This document shows, piece by piece, positions 8,442 to 17,391 of a DNA stretch of 64,000 bases. The DNA lies in NCBI RefSeq assembly GCF_947498005.1, contig NZ_CANMIW010000009.1, positions 90,195-154,194 on the forward strand, in the 5' to 3' direction. The notes below the pieces were generated by a model, which worked only from the letters and a program-made list of their open reading frames with translations, was not told where the DNA came from and did not search any database. This DNA comes from an uncultured Winogradskyella sp. (GTDB lineage Bacteria > Bacteroidota > Bacteroidia > Flavobacteriales > Flavobacteriaceae). The stretch's first letter is position 1, and every line of letters starts with the position of its first letter. The position numbers were made by a program, and so were the translations under genes.

Positions 8442-9731
8442 GTGAAATTACCTAAGTTTATTAGTAACAATACTGTGCTTAAGATTACATCTCTTAACGC
8501 AATTGTTATATCTATTAGATTAGTTGTTTCTGTTTTTATTCAAAGAATGTTAGCCATAGCAGTTGGAGAATCTGGTATTGCAAGCATTGGGCAAGTTAGA
8601 AATGTATTGGCAATGTTAACCACCACTTCTACACTTGGTGTTTTTTCAGGCGTTGTAAAATATGTGTCTCAGTTTAAAGCAGATCAACCAGAATTATCTA
8701 AACTGTTTTCTACAGTTACACTTTTTACATTAGTAGGCAGTGTTCTGTCTTCGGCTATATTGTTTTTTGGTGCTTCATTCTTTTCAGATTATCTGTTTTA
8801 TAATCAAGAGTATATCTATGTATTTCATCTCTTAGCTGTAATTATTCCTTTCATTGCAGTTAATAGAATTGTAAATGGTGTCATAAGTGGACTTTCAGAT
8901 TACAAGCGTTATGCAAAAATTGAATTAATTAGTTATTTATTAGGTGCAGTAGCTTTAGTTTACGGATTGTATAATTCAGATTTAAAAGGTGTAATAATAG
9001 CCATTGCGTTAACACCAATAATTCAGTTGATAGTATTAGTTTTTGTCTTCGGTAAAACCTTGAAACAATATGTCAACTTTAGAACGTTAAACTTTAGTAT
9101 TGTATATAAAAACAAGCTATTAGCTTTTACGCTAATGTCTTTTATTTCCTCGTTTTTAATTAATTATATTGAATTAGATATTAGATCCTTAGTCACAAAA
9201 GAGATTAATATTAATGAAGCTGGTTATTGGACAGCAATGACCTTTATTTCTAAAAATTACATGGTGTTTGCAACTGGTTTATTTACATTATATGTATTGC
9301 CAAAATTTGCAAACATTACAGGCAAACAAGAATTTGTAAAGGAAGTTATCAATATCTATAAAACCATTTTACCAATCTTTGCATTGGGCATGTTATTAGT
9401 ATACCTGCTTAGAAATCTAATAATTCAAATAATTTATCCTGAATTTACAGGAATGGAGCCACTTTTTAAATGGCAACTATTAGGAGATTTTGTGCGTTTG
9501 AGTTCTGTGGTTTTGGCACATCAATTTTTAGCAAAGCGTTTGGTAAAAAGTTTTGTGATAACAGAATTAATATCTCTGATATTGTTTTTCGTTTTAAGTA
9601 AAATATTTATTTCATATTACGGAACAGAAGGCGTTGTATTAGCACATTTTGTGAGATACGTTATCTATTTTGTGGTTGTAATTTTTGTTATAAAACACTA
9701 CTACAATAATCCGACTTTACAAAAGGAATAA
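8442..9731 (+). CDS. Wzx-like polysaccharide flippase, copy 2
   Basis: This 429-residue polytopic protein is a second flippase-type transporter and a paralogue of the gene just upstream. The shared landmarks are the GYWTAMT segment near residue 260, the LYVLPKF segment that follows, and the LGDFVRLSSVV helix. It begins with GTG, 3 bases after the previous stop. Two adjacent flippases may serve two glycans, form a heteromeric unit, or be a recent duplication whose copies have diverged. Sequence divergence is substantial, so this is not a fresh duplication. Confidence 0.83.
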   Translation: MKLPKFISNNTVLKITSLNAIVISIRLVVSVFIQRMLAIAVGESGIASIGQVRNVLAMLTTTSTLGVFSGVVKYVSQFKADQPELSKLFSTVTLFTLVGSVLSSAILFFGASFFSDYLFYNQEYIYVFHLLAVIIPFIAVNRIVNGVISGLSDYKRYAKIELISYLLGAVALVYGLYNSDLKGVIIAIALTPIIQLIVLVFVFGKTLKQYVNFRTLNFSIVYKNKLLAFTLMSFISSFLINYIELDIRSLVTKEININEAGYWTAMTFISKNYMVFATGLFTLYVLPKFANITGKQEFVKEVINIYKTILPIFALGMLLVYLLRNLIIQIIYPEFTGMEPLFKWQLLGDFVRLSSVVLAHQFLAKRLVKSFVITELISLILFFVLSKIFISYYGTEGVVLAHFVRYVIYFVVVIFVIKHYYNNPTLQKE

Positions 9732-9737
9732 TAAACA

Positions 9738-10880
9738 CTAGTGTTGTACTTGCCATTTGTCTAAATATTGCTGAGCACATTTTATATGATCGTGATGAGT
9801 CTCTACAAATTGCCTAGCATTTACTGAAATTTCAATGATTTTTTCAGGATTTAAGATTAACCATTCTAATTTTTTTGCAATGGCTTCTGCATCTGGTAAA
9901 GCATTAATAGCAGCCGTATCTTCTTCAATATTATAGTAGTCTAGCCATTCCTTTTCTGCACCAGTAAAAACGACTTTGCCTTTGGCCATGGCTTCTAAAG
10001 CATTATATCCTTGGTCGTATGCATAAACTTGGTCTAATAGTATATGTGCTTTATCAAAACTCTTAATGTAGTCTTTGTATGGTAGATCTCTTGTAATTAG
10101 GATTTCTACTTTATTGGGTAGTTTTTTTGCAAGAAGTTTTAATGCGTCATCAAAAATATCGTTACCTTTTTTTATGTAATTAAGTGTGTTGATGCCATGA
10201 AAAATTACTATCTTATTTTCTATGATGGGTAAACTATATTCAAGTTGACTTAAATCAATAGCATGCGGAATCATGCCTAAATATTTTTTATATCCAATTA
10301 AAGGAATGTGATAGTCTAAATCGTTAGAAACAACGCCTTTAATGGTATTAAAAATATGTTTATGTAAATCTATATGAGATTCCGTTAAATAACTTAGTGC
10401 AGGCGAAAAGTCTTTCTTAGTGCCTTTGTTTTCAAAATAGGGTGTTAAAATAGAATATCTAAATTTCTTATCGAAAGCATAATTAACACTTGGATAATCT
10501 AGACCAGCTGATAATAAAAAAACATTCTTATTCCAATCAGATAGCCAATTGAATATGATACGTTGGTCTTTTCTTTCGAAATCAAATATTGCTTCGTTAA
10601 TAAATTGAACAACGTCATGATTTGACAATAAATGTTTTTTAGACTTTATTTGGCGCTTAATGGAGACTGCAGTTATATCAATTCCTGAAAACTTTTTAAT
10701 AATTATTCTCAATTTTTTTAGAAAATAAGAATTGTAAGGATCTCTTATTTCAATGTCTACATCTACTTTTTTAAAACCATCTCTTGTACTAACTAGAATA
10801 GCATCATGTCCAAAGCTTTTTAATCCTTGTTTTATATTCCATTGCGCTCTATTATATTCACCAAAGAGTAAAACTTTCAT
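9738..10880 (-). CDS. GT-B type glycosyltransferase
   Basis: The 380-residue protein starts with MKVLLFGEYNRAQWNI and has the two-domain GT-B layout. The C-terminal donor-binding part includes the YNALEAMAKGKVVFTG motif (about residues 290-306), the equivalent of the GT4 E-x7-E region. It reads against the flippase genes, its stop lying 6 bases past the flippase stop, and back to back with the next glycosyltransferase (44 bases between starts). It probably adds one residue to the surface polysaccharide. Donor and acceptor are unknown. Confidence 0.75.
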   Translation of the reverse strand: MKVLLFGEYNRAQWNIKQGLKSFGHDAILVSTRDGFKKVDVDIEIRDPYNSYFLKKLRIIIKKFSGIDITAVSIKRQIKSKKHLLSNHDVVQFINEAIFDFERKDQRIIFNWLSDWNKNVFLLSAGLDYPSVNYAFDKKFRYSILTPYFENKGTKKDFSPALSYLTESHIDLHKHIFNTIKGVVSNDLDYHIPLIGYKKYLGMIPHAIDLSQLEYSLPIIENKIVIFHGINTLNYIKKGNDIFDDALKLLAKKLPNKVEILITRDLPYKDYIKSFDKAHILLDQVYAYDQGYNALEAMAKGKVVFTGAEKEWLDYYNIEEDTAAINALPDAEAIAKKLEWLILNPEKIIEISVNARQFVETHHDHIKCAQQYLDKWQVQH

Positions 10881-10924
10881 TTATTGAGGTTTCATTTAAT
10901 ATCTTTATCCTTTATTTAAAGGTT

Positions 10925-12019
10925 ATGCAAAGTAAACATAAAAAAAGAATTTGTATTGTAGCGCGTTCACTAAGTGAAGGTGGTGCGGACAGAGTTGCAG
11001 CAATGCAGTCTATTTTTCTTTCAGACTTAGGTTATGATGTTTACATAATTACTATATTAAATAGTATTGGATATCCATTTAAAGGAAAGTTATTTAACCT
11101 TGGAGCTATTAAAGAGCAAAATGATACTGTTTATGGAAGGTTTAATCGTTTTCTTTTATTCAAAAACTTTTTATCATCAAATAATATCGATGTTGTTATA
11201 GATCATCGTGTACGCAGTAAACGTTTTTCTGAATATATGATTTCAGGTTTAATTTATCCGAAATCTACTATATATGTGGTTCATAATTTTACAATAGAAC
11301 TTTATTTTCCTCCAAATCAATTTTTAACAAAGTACTTTTATAAAAAAGTGAAATCAATTGTTTCAGTATCAAATGGTATTGAGAAAAAAGTTGGCGAATT
11401 ATATAAGTATAAAAATTTAAAAACCATATATAATCCTATTGATTTTGAATACATAGATCGTTTAAAAGTTAAAAGTACAGAACCATTAAGCCATTATATT
11501 TTTTGGTATGGACGTTTTGAAGAAAAACAAAAAAATCTGTCACTTTTAATAGATTCATATTCAAAATCTCAACTTCCTAGTAAAAATATAAAGTTGATTC
11601 TAATGGGAGACGGTAAAGACAAAACGTTGATACATGATAATATTGTAAATTTAGAGCTTAGTGATTTTGTTGAAATTAAACCGTTTTCAGAAAATCCATT
11701 CAAATATATAAATGCTTCAAAATTTACAGTTTTAACAAGTGAATTTGAAGGTTTTCCAATGACCGTTTTAGAATCATTAGCATGCGGAATTCCTGTAATT
11801 AGTGTAGAATACAAAAACTTTGAAGATGGTGTTGTGGATAATGAATACAACGGTTTATTGGTAGAAAATCATAATCCTGAAGTGTTGGCTAATGCATTTA
11901 ATCGTTTTATTAATGACGAAAAATTATATCTTCGTTGTAAAGCCAATGCTAAAAAGAGTGTAGCATCTTTTTCTGTTGAAAAGATATCTAAAGAGTGGCA
12001 AACCTTAATTGATAATTAA
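10925..12019 (+). CDS. GT4 family glycosyltransferase
   Basis: The 364-residue protein is a retaining GT-B enzyme of the GT4 class. The N-terminal acceptor domain opens with ICIVARSLSEGGADRVA. The nucleotide-sugar site is marked by FWYGRFEEKQKNL near residue 196 and by SEFEGFPMTVLESLACGIPV (about 275-294), which holds the E-x7-E pair. The stop codon overlaps the ATG of the ketoisomerase gene by one base (TAATG), so the two are translationally coupled. This suggests the transferase may use the amino sugar made through that isomerase, but donor specificity is inference. Confidence 0.88.
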   Translation: MQSKHKKRICIVARSLSEGGADRVAAMQSIFLSDLGYDVYIITILNSIGYPFKGKLFNLGAIKEQNDTVYGRFNRFLLFKNFLSSNNIDVVIDHRVRSKRFSEYMISGLIYPKSTIYVVHNFTIELYFPPNQFLTKYFYKKVKSIVSVSNGIEKKVGELYKYKNLKTIYNPIDFEYIDRLKVKSTEPLSHYIFWYGRFEEKQKNLSLLIDSYSKSQLPSKNIKLILMGDGKDKTLIHDNIVNLELSDFVEIKPFSENPFKYINASKFTVLTSEFEGFPMTVLESLACGIPVISVEYKNFEDGVVDNEYNGLLVENHNPEVLANAFNRFINDEKLYLRCKANAKKSVASFSVEKISKEWQTLIDN

Positions 12020-12429
12020 TGAATACTAAAATAACCGATGTTACGATTATAGAAATTCCAAGAGTACATGATGAGCGTGGCTTATTGGCTGTTATAGAAA
12101 AAGAAACTATTCCATTTAAAATTGAGCGCGTATACTATTTATATGATGTGCCTTCTGATGCTTTTAGAGGAGGACATGCTCATAAGAAACTCTATCAGCT
12201 TATTATTCCCTTATCTGGTAGTTTCAATGTGCTATTAAAGGATGGAAAAGAAAGTAAAACGGTTTATCTCAATAAGCCACACAAAGGCTTATTAATTGTG
12301 CCTGGTATTTGGCGAGAAATTGATAATTTCTCTTCAGGTTGTGTGTGTTTGGTATTAGCATCTTCAGTGTATAATGAGGATGATTATATTAGAGATTTCA
12401 ATGAGTTTTTAGCTTTTAAAAAGGTATAG
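12019..12429 (+). CDS. dTDP-sugar 3,4-ketoisomerase (FdtA/QdtA-like cupin)
   Basis: The 136-residue cupin is of the WxcM-like/FdtA family, which converts dTDP-4-keto-6-deoxyglucose to the 3-keto isomer before amination. The hallmark RGGHAHKKLYQ segment (about residues 49-59) carries the active-site histidines, and the C-terminal NEDDYIRDFNEFL matches the family. The length is typical (about 135-140). It is coupled to the upstream GT4 gene and converges with the GT2 gene on the other strand, with 21 bases of overlap. Whether the product is Fuc3N or Qui3N cannot be fixed by eye. Confidence 0.88.
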   Translation: MNTKITDVTIIEIPRVHDERGLLAVIEKETIPFKIERVYYLYDVPSDAFRGGHAHKKLYQLIIPLSGSFNVLLKDGKESKTVYLNKPHKGLLIVPGIWREIDNFSSGCVCLVLASSVYNEDDYIRDFNEFLAFKKV

Positions 12430-13359
12430 ATAGATTTTACTCCTAATGATATAGGGTCTAATTTTATTTAGCGATTGTAATAAGAACGTCGGTGTCTTTA
12501 ATAAGGTTTTTTGTTTGAAATTTAAATTATTATAATTTATAGTTGTTAAAGTGTCTTTGTAAATATTAGTTTCTCCATTGATTTTTGTTCTCAGAGCTAA
12601 TCCATAGCGCTTTATATCCAAATATTTTTTTAAATATAAATTGTCTTTTTCATATGCTGTAAAGGAATTAAATAATATAAATCGAGCTGCATTGTCCTCA
12701 AACTTTCCTAAACTCCCATCAATAGATTTATCGTAAATCATTGTAATTTCCGGATTAAAAACTATTGGTTCGTTTAACGCGATTCTAATCCATAAATCGA
12801 GATCTTGACTACTTAAGTAAATAGGATTGAACATGCCGTAATCTATAAATTTAGATTTTTCCATTGCTGCAGCAGATGTCCAAACAATTGTGTCACAAAG
12901 GCTTGCCTTGAAAAAATCTTCTATAATAATTGGCTGCTTTGTATTATTTACAATATTTATTTTTGCGGGAACAATATGATCCTTATTATGCTTTATACAG
13001 TAGTTATTAGCGTAAAGACCGGCTTTTGGATGTAGTGATATACTTGCTTTTAAGCAATTTAGATGGTTGTTTTTCCATATGTCATCTGCGTCTAAAAACG
13101 CTACGTATTTAGCCGTCGCAAAATTTACACCATTATTTCTCGCTGCACTAGCTCCTGAATTTTTCTGATGAAAAATCTTAATTTTAGATGATAAAAATGT
13201 CTTTATTATACGGACGCTATTATCCGTTGAACCATCATCTATAATGATAATTTCATAATCATCAAAATCTTGATTTAAGGCGCTTTTAAGGCAGTCAGAT
13301 ATATAATCTTCCTTATTATACAAAGGAATTACAATCGAAAAAAATGGCATATTATTCAT
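12409..13359 (-). CDS. GT2 family glycosyltransferase
   Basis: The 316-residue protein is an inverting GT-A enzyme. The N-terminus reads FFSIVIPLYNKEDYI, followed by EIIIIDDGSTDNS and the metal-binding DxD in VAFLDADDIW. The acceptor-side motif is seen as SSQDLDLWIRIAL (about 178-190). The start may be at 13359 or, equally plausibly, at the ATG at 13350, which gives the usual MPFFSIVIP start. Its upstream part overlaps the preceding capsule gene, and its 3' end overlaps the ketoisomerase gene by 21 bases. It probably builds the same polysaccharide. Confidence 0.87.
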   Translation of the reverse strand: MNNMPFFSIVIPLYNKEDYISDCLKSALNQDFDDYEIIIIDDGSTDNSVRIIKTFLSSKIKIFHQKNSGASAARNNGVNFATAKYVAFLDADDIWKNNHLNCLKASISLHPKAGLYANNYCIKHNKDHIVPAKINIVNNTKQPIIIEDFFKASLCDTIVWTSAAAMEKSKFIDYGMFNPIYLSSQDLDLWIRIALNEPIVFNPEITMIYDKSIDGSLGKFEDNAARFILFNSFTAYEKDNLYLKKYLDIKRYGLALRTKINGETNIYKDTLTTINYNNLNFKQKTLLKTPTFLLQSLNKIRPYIIRSKIYLYLFKS

Positions 13360-14644
13360 TTGCTAGTAATTGATTAGCAATCGTTTTGGAGGACTTTAAA
13401 TTTTTGTCCGTTATAGCACCTTGCAGTAAAACAGTATTGAATAGTTCGTTTTTAAAAGTATCAATTTTTAATTTGTTAGGTTCATGGTTTAAAGCCTTTT
13501 CTAAAAGTTTTGATAGCTCCTTTTTATCTTCAACCTTAAAGCAAAGGTCTTTGTGATCATAAAAGGCATTGCCTAAAACAACAACAGGTTTATATTTAAA
13601 TATGGCTTCAATACCAACTGTAGAATTATTAACTAAAACAATTTTTGCAGTATCTAAGGCAGTATTCAAACTCATTTCGTTATCAATTTGAATGTTATTG
13701 CTATTGATAAATTGATATAAACTGGAGTCGTATTTGTTTTTATAAAGAGGATGCTCTCTCACTATTAATTTTACCTTATTTGGCAAGTTAGTATAGACGT
13801 CTTTTAGTATTTCTGTATGAGATTTATAATTAGGACTGTGATTAATCATATTAACATCTAAGGGTACTTGCAAAATCAGTAATACAAAATTTTGATGTTG
13901 AGTGTGTTTATCATTTATGTTAGAAGCCTTAGGTTTGTAACTGTTTAAATCACTGTATTTTAAATCTGGCGGATACAATGACGTGTTTTCAAACAAAGTC
14001 ATTAGAACGATATCTAAACCACGATATATTGGTGATCTCTTATATTTTTTGGTGTTAGTTCTGTAACTATCTGAATAATCTGTGTAGTCGGTATTTATAG
14101 TAATCGTTTTCTTGCGTATACTGATATTTGCATTTACACCTTTGTCATCAAAAAAGGTGGTGTTAAAAGGACCTTGTTCAATGTAAAAGACTTTTATGTT
14201 TTTACTTTTTGCTACAGCAATTGCAATTTCTATACAAAGTCTTGAGTCGCCAATGGTAATTAGATAGTTCGGTTGTTCTGTTGTGAATTGAGCATCAAAT
14301 ATGTCAATATACGCTAAGGTTTGCAGCTGTAATGATGTGGTGGATATCTTGTTACTTAAAGCAGTGTGGAATTTATAATATTTATGAAACTCAATAGACT
14401 TATAATGGTCTTGGGAAGAAATAATTTTAACGTAATGTTTTCGTTTGCGCTTTGCCAATATCCAAGCTTTTGCAGTAACCCAAGTACTCGGTTTTAGCCG
14501 CAAAAATGTATAAAGAAAACCACTAACATAGAGGCTGTAAACTTTTAAGCTAATTTTTGAATTGTTTTTAGCTTTTAGTTGACGCTCAATATCAAGATAA
14601 AATCTAGAAAATTTATCTAATGTACTAAGGCAAATGACTTTCAT
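13352..14644 (-). CDS. Capsule polysaccharide synthesis protein (KpsS/LipB-like)
   Basis: The 430-residue protein resembles the Capsule_synth family in its C-terminal half. The segments KLIVREHPLYKN (about 290-301), ILVNNSTVGIEAIFKYKPVVVLGNAFY and DHKDLCF follow in the family order, and form a GT-B-like nucleotide-sugar domain. An upstream segment YLITIGDSRLCIEIAIAVAK is also conserved in type. Such proteins transfer sugars in capsule or lipopolysaccharide assembly. It is followed on the minus strand by the GT2 gene with an 8-base overlap. The exact reaction is unknown. Confidence 0.7.
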   Translation of the reverse strand: MKVICLSTLDKFSRFYLDIERQLKAKNNSKISLKVYSLYVSGFLYTFLRLKPSTWVTAKAWILAKRKRKHYVKIISSQDHYKSIEFHKYYKFHTALSNKISTTSLQLQTLAYIDIFDAQFTTEQPNYLITIGDSRLCIEIAIAVAKSKNIKVFYIEQGPFNTTFFDDKGVNANISIRKKTITINTDYTDYSDSYRTNTKKYKRSPIYRGLDIVLMTLFENTSLYPPDLKYSDLNSYKPKASNINDKHTQHQNFVLLILQVPLDVNMINHSPNYKSHTEILKDVYTNLPNKVKLIVREHPLYKNKYDSSLYQFINSNNIQIDNEMSLNTALDTAKIVLVNNSTVGIEAIFKYKPVVVLGNAFYDHKDLCFKVEDKKELSKLLEKALNHEPNKLKIDTFKNELFNTVLLQGAITDKNLKSSKTIANQLLANE

Positions 14645-14766
14645 GTATGGCTAAGACCTCTAGTTTTGTAATTGGAGTACAATGTAATTAAATTATAAAT
14701 GAAGGTCAAAGACTTTAGCATTAAACGAATTTAATTTATCTTGCAATAGCTTTAAATTAGTGACCA

Positions 14767-15600
14767 TTGAATTACACTTCCGAAGAAATAATTAATCATA
14801 TTTGTGATAAAATCGTAGCTCAAAGAGCTGAGATTTTAAACACTTACAATGCGTCTCAATCTAGCATTGGTTATTTCTATATCGATAATTTATTGCCAGA
14901 AGATATTGCAAAAGCATGTTATAAAGTGTTTCCTAATAAAAGCGACATGCGCTGTTTAAATACCATAAGGGAATATAAATATGTATCTGCCCAAATGAAC
15001 AATCACAACCCTTTGTTAGAAAAAGTGATTTATGCTTTTCAAGATGTGCGCGTGGTTAAATTAATTGGTAGTATTTGTGAAATTGAAATGTTATATGCTG
15101 ATAATTCACTTTATGCAGGAGGATTGTCACTTATGGCAGATCAGAATTTTTTAAATCCACATTTAGATAATTCTCATGATGCTGAACGCGAACGTTGGCG
15201 CGTTTTAAATCTGCTATATTATGTTACGCCAAATTGGGAGTTAAAAAATGGAGGACATTTAGAGCTTTGGCCAAATGGTCCAAAGAGAAATCCTATTGTA
15301 GTAGAAAGTAAATTTAATCGTTTAGTTGTAATGGCTACACATGATGCATCTTGGCATTCTGTAAATAAGGTTAACTCTGTAGATGTGGCGAGATGTTGTA
15401 TTTCTAATTATTATTTTAGTCCAAATGCCTTAAAGGAATCCGATAAATTTCATGTTACTAAATATAAAGGAAGACCAGACGAGACTATCAAAAACATTAT
15501 TCTTGATACGGATGCCAAATTAAGAACTTTAGTACGAAAGGTGTTTAAAAAAGGCGTCCGAAAAAATCCTCACATTTATAAAAAGGATTCTGATTCTTAG
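14767..15600 (+). CDS. 2-oxoglutarate/Fe(II)-dependent oxygenase
   Basis: The 277-residue protein shows the facial triad of the 2OG-FeII oxygenase fold: HLD (His132, Asp134) and a distal WHSV histidine (His197). An arginine 12 residues later (Arg209, in ARCCISNYYFSP) is placed to bind 2-oxoglutarate. The NGGHLELWP loop matches prolyl-hydroxylase-like members (2OG-FeII_Oxy_3). The TTG at 14767 is the only start, since an in-frame stop lies two codons earlier. It sits in the polysaccharide locus and converges with a methyltransferase gene, with 4 bases of overlap. It may hydroxylate a sugar, lipid or peptide. The substrate is unknown. Confidence 0.82.
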   Translation: MNYTSEEIINHICDKIVAQRAEILNTYNASQSSIGYFYIDNLLPEDIAKACYKVFPNKSDMRCLNTIREYKYVSAQMNNHNPLLEKVIYAFQDVRVVKLIGSICEIEMLYADNSLYAGGLSLMADQNFLNPHLDNSHDAERERWRVLNLLYYVTPNWELKNGGHLELWPNGPKRNPIVVESKFNRLVVMATHDASWHSVNKVNSVDVARCCISNYYFSPNALKESDKFHVTKYKGRPDETIKNIILDTDAKLRTLVRKVFKKGVRKNPHIYKKDSDS

Positions 15601-16466
15601 ATATTAAGATAAGGATTATCTAATACGCGTTTAGCATCGTTTCTTTGCGTTTCAAATCTATATGGATGGTCTAACACATGAAAATAGTAGATCTGCTTAG
15701 TCCAATTAGAATTCTTGAATAAACGTTTGTTTACTAAAAATTTATGGTAAGAGATATTTCTTAATTTCTGTGCTTCGTTAAACTCCTTTATAGCCAATAA
15801 CTCTCCAGATTTGTCATTATGGTTTTCCATAAAGATATCATCAAAATATATATAAGTTAGAGGTAAAAACAGATTAGGGTCTTCCTTGAATAATTCTAGA
15901 ACTTCCATGGTAGAACTATAATAATCGACATCAATAGACACAAATCCTATGGGTGTTTTTGAAGATGTAGACGTTAAAAATTCTTTTAAAGTTTCCTTAA
16001 TTGGTCCTATGAATAATTGTGCTTTTCCTTTTATTCGTTCTTCAAGTAGATCTCTATTCATAGGGAAATCTCCTGTATTGTAATACTCAGGATGATCTCT
16101 ATAATCTATAGGTTCTGGCATACCTTTACCAGTATCAAAACCATAAATATTTATTTTAATTCCGGTGGTATTAGTTACTTTTTCAGCAACTTTAATCATG
16201 TTCATTAATCCACTACCATGAGCAACTCCAAATTCTAAAATACTAATCTCTGTAAAACCACGTGCTTTGCCTTGATCTGCAGCTTTTAAAATACTGTAAG
16301 CATGATGAGGTCTTAAAACCAAATCATACAATACTTTACTTCTAAAAGAACCAAATAGAAATACAAAAAAGCTTATGATGTTTAAATGTAAAGGTTCTGA
16401 TAATCGTTCTTTGTAGATCCTTGTCCAGATGCGTTTTTGAGTTAATCGTTTTAATAAAAAACTCAT
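15597..16466 (-). CDS. TylF/MycF-like SAM-dependent methyltransferase
   Basis: The 289-residue class I methyltransferase has the SAM motif ISILEFGVAHGSGLMNM near residues 73-89. The metal-site region SIDVDYYSSTMEVLELF is followed by YIYFDDI, as in the TylF/MycF O-methyltransferases that act on sugars in natural products. It follows ftsE on the minus strand with a 3-base gap, yet its content fits the glycan locus better. It converges with the oxygenase gene. A sugar O-methylation role is inferred from the family and position. Confidence 0.75.
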   Translation of the reverse strand: MSFLLKRLTQKRIWTRIYKERLSEPLHLNIISFFVFLFGSFRSKVLYDLVLRPHHAYSILKAADQGKARGFTEISILEFGVAHGSGLMNMIKVAEKVTNTTGIKINIYGFDTGKGMPEPIDYRDHPEYYNTGDFPMNRDLLEERIKGKAQLFIGPIKETLKEFLTSTSSKTPIGFVSIDVDYYSSTMEVLELFKEDPNLFLPLTYIYFDDIFMENHNDKSGELLAIKEFNEAQKLRNISYHKFLVNKRLFKNSNWTKQIYYFHVLDHPYRFETQRNDAKRVLDNPYLNI

Positions 16467-16469
16467 ATT

Positions 16470-17153
16470 TTAACTCTTACGTTGTACTACCTCAAAAACT
16501 TTGTTTTCGTCGCATTTTAAGGTTTTACTTGGGTATTTTAATAGTAAAGCATAATCATGAGTAGCCATTAAAATAGTGTTTCCATTTTTATTAATGTCTT
16601 GCAGAACTTCCATAACCTCAATACTAGTTTGAGGATCTAAGTTTCCTGTTGGTTCATCTGCCAAAATAAGTTCTGGATCATTCAGTAACGCACGTGCAAT
16701 GGCAATACGCTGTTGCTCGCCACCAGAAAGTTCATGAGGATATTTAAACCCTTTTGTTTTCATAGCAACTTTATCTAAAACTGTATCAATTCTGTCTTTA
16801 ATACGTTCCTTATCTTTCCAACCTGTGGCTTTTAAAACAAATTCTAAATTACCCATTATTGTTCTGTCTGGTAATAATTTAAAATCCTGAAATACGATAC
16901 CTAATTTTCGTCTTAGAAAAGGGATATCCTTTTCCTTCATAGTTTTTAAGTTAAAATCTACTACAGAGCCTTCGCCTTCTGTTAATTGCAAATCGCCGTA
17001 AAGGGTTTGCATAAAGCTACTTTTTCCACTTCCTGTTTTTCCTATGAGGTAAACAAAGTCGCCTTTTTGCATTTCAAAGTTAATCTTAGAAAGTACCATG
17101 CTTTCGCCTTGGTAAATGGTAGCATCTTTTAGTTCTAAAACCGTTTCAGACAT
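16470..17153 (-). CDS. ftsE: Cell division ABC ATPase FtsE
   Basis: The 227-residue ABC ATPase has Walker A GKTGSGKS (38-45), the signature LSGGEQQ (142-148), Walker B with catalytic Glu167 in [12 protein letters not shown], and the H-loop ATHD. The DEPTGNLD and [12 protein letters not shown] segments are those of FtsE and of the related MacB/LolD group. FtsE with FtsX couples peptidoglycan hydrolase activation to division. No ftsX gene adjoins it, which is common in this phylum but leaves some doubt against a LolD-like role. The 238-base region upstream has no clear minus-strand promoter. Confidence 0.8.
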   Translation of the reverse strand: MSETVLELKDATIYQGESMVLSKINFEMQKGDFVYLIGKTGSGKSSFMQTLYGDLQLTEGEGSVVDFNLKTMKEKDIPFLRRKLGIVFQDFKLLPDRTIMGNLEFVLKATGWKDKERIKDRIDTVLDKVAMKTKGFKYPHELSGGEQQRIAIARALLNDPELILADEPTGNLDPQTSIEVMEVLQDINKNGNTILMATHDYALLLKYPSKTLKCDENKVFEVVQRKS

Positions 17154-17348
17154 AGTGTTGATATAAAAATTTTGGTAAGTGTAAATGTATTGCTTAAAAT
17201 TTCAAATGCCAAAAGCTGTAAGTTAATTTATGAAACTAAAACGAAAGCATCAACCTAAAAGTACCTGAGCAAAGAACTCTTGAGTAAATATTAATAACTC
17301 CGTGTATAATTATAAGCAAATTCTATCGTTATAGATTTGGTATTGAAT

Positions 17349-17356
17349 TATATTTG
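17349..17356 (+). promoter_or_regulatory. Bacteroidota -7 element upstream of the TPR gene
   Basis: TATATTTG matches TAnnTTTG, 35 bases before the ATG of the TPR/barrel pair. The -33 TTG is not at the normal spacing, so support is partial. Confidence 0.5.
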
Positions 17357-17391
17357 ATGCTAAATTAAATCATTCAAAAAATTGTAAAATA

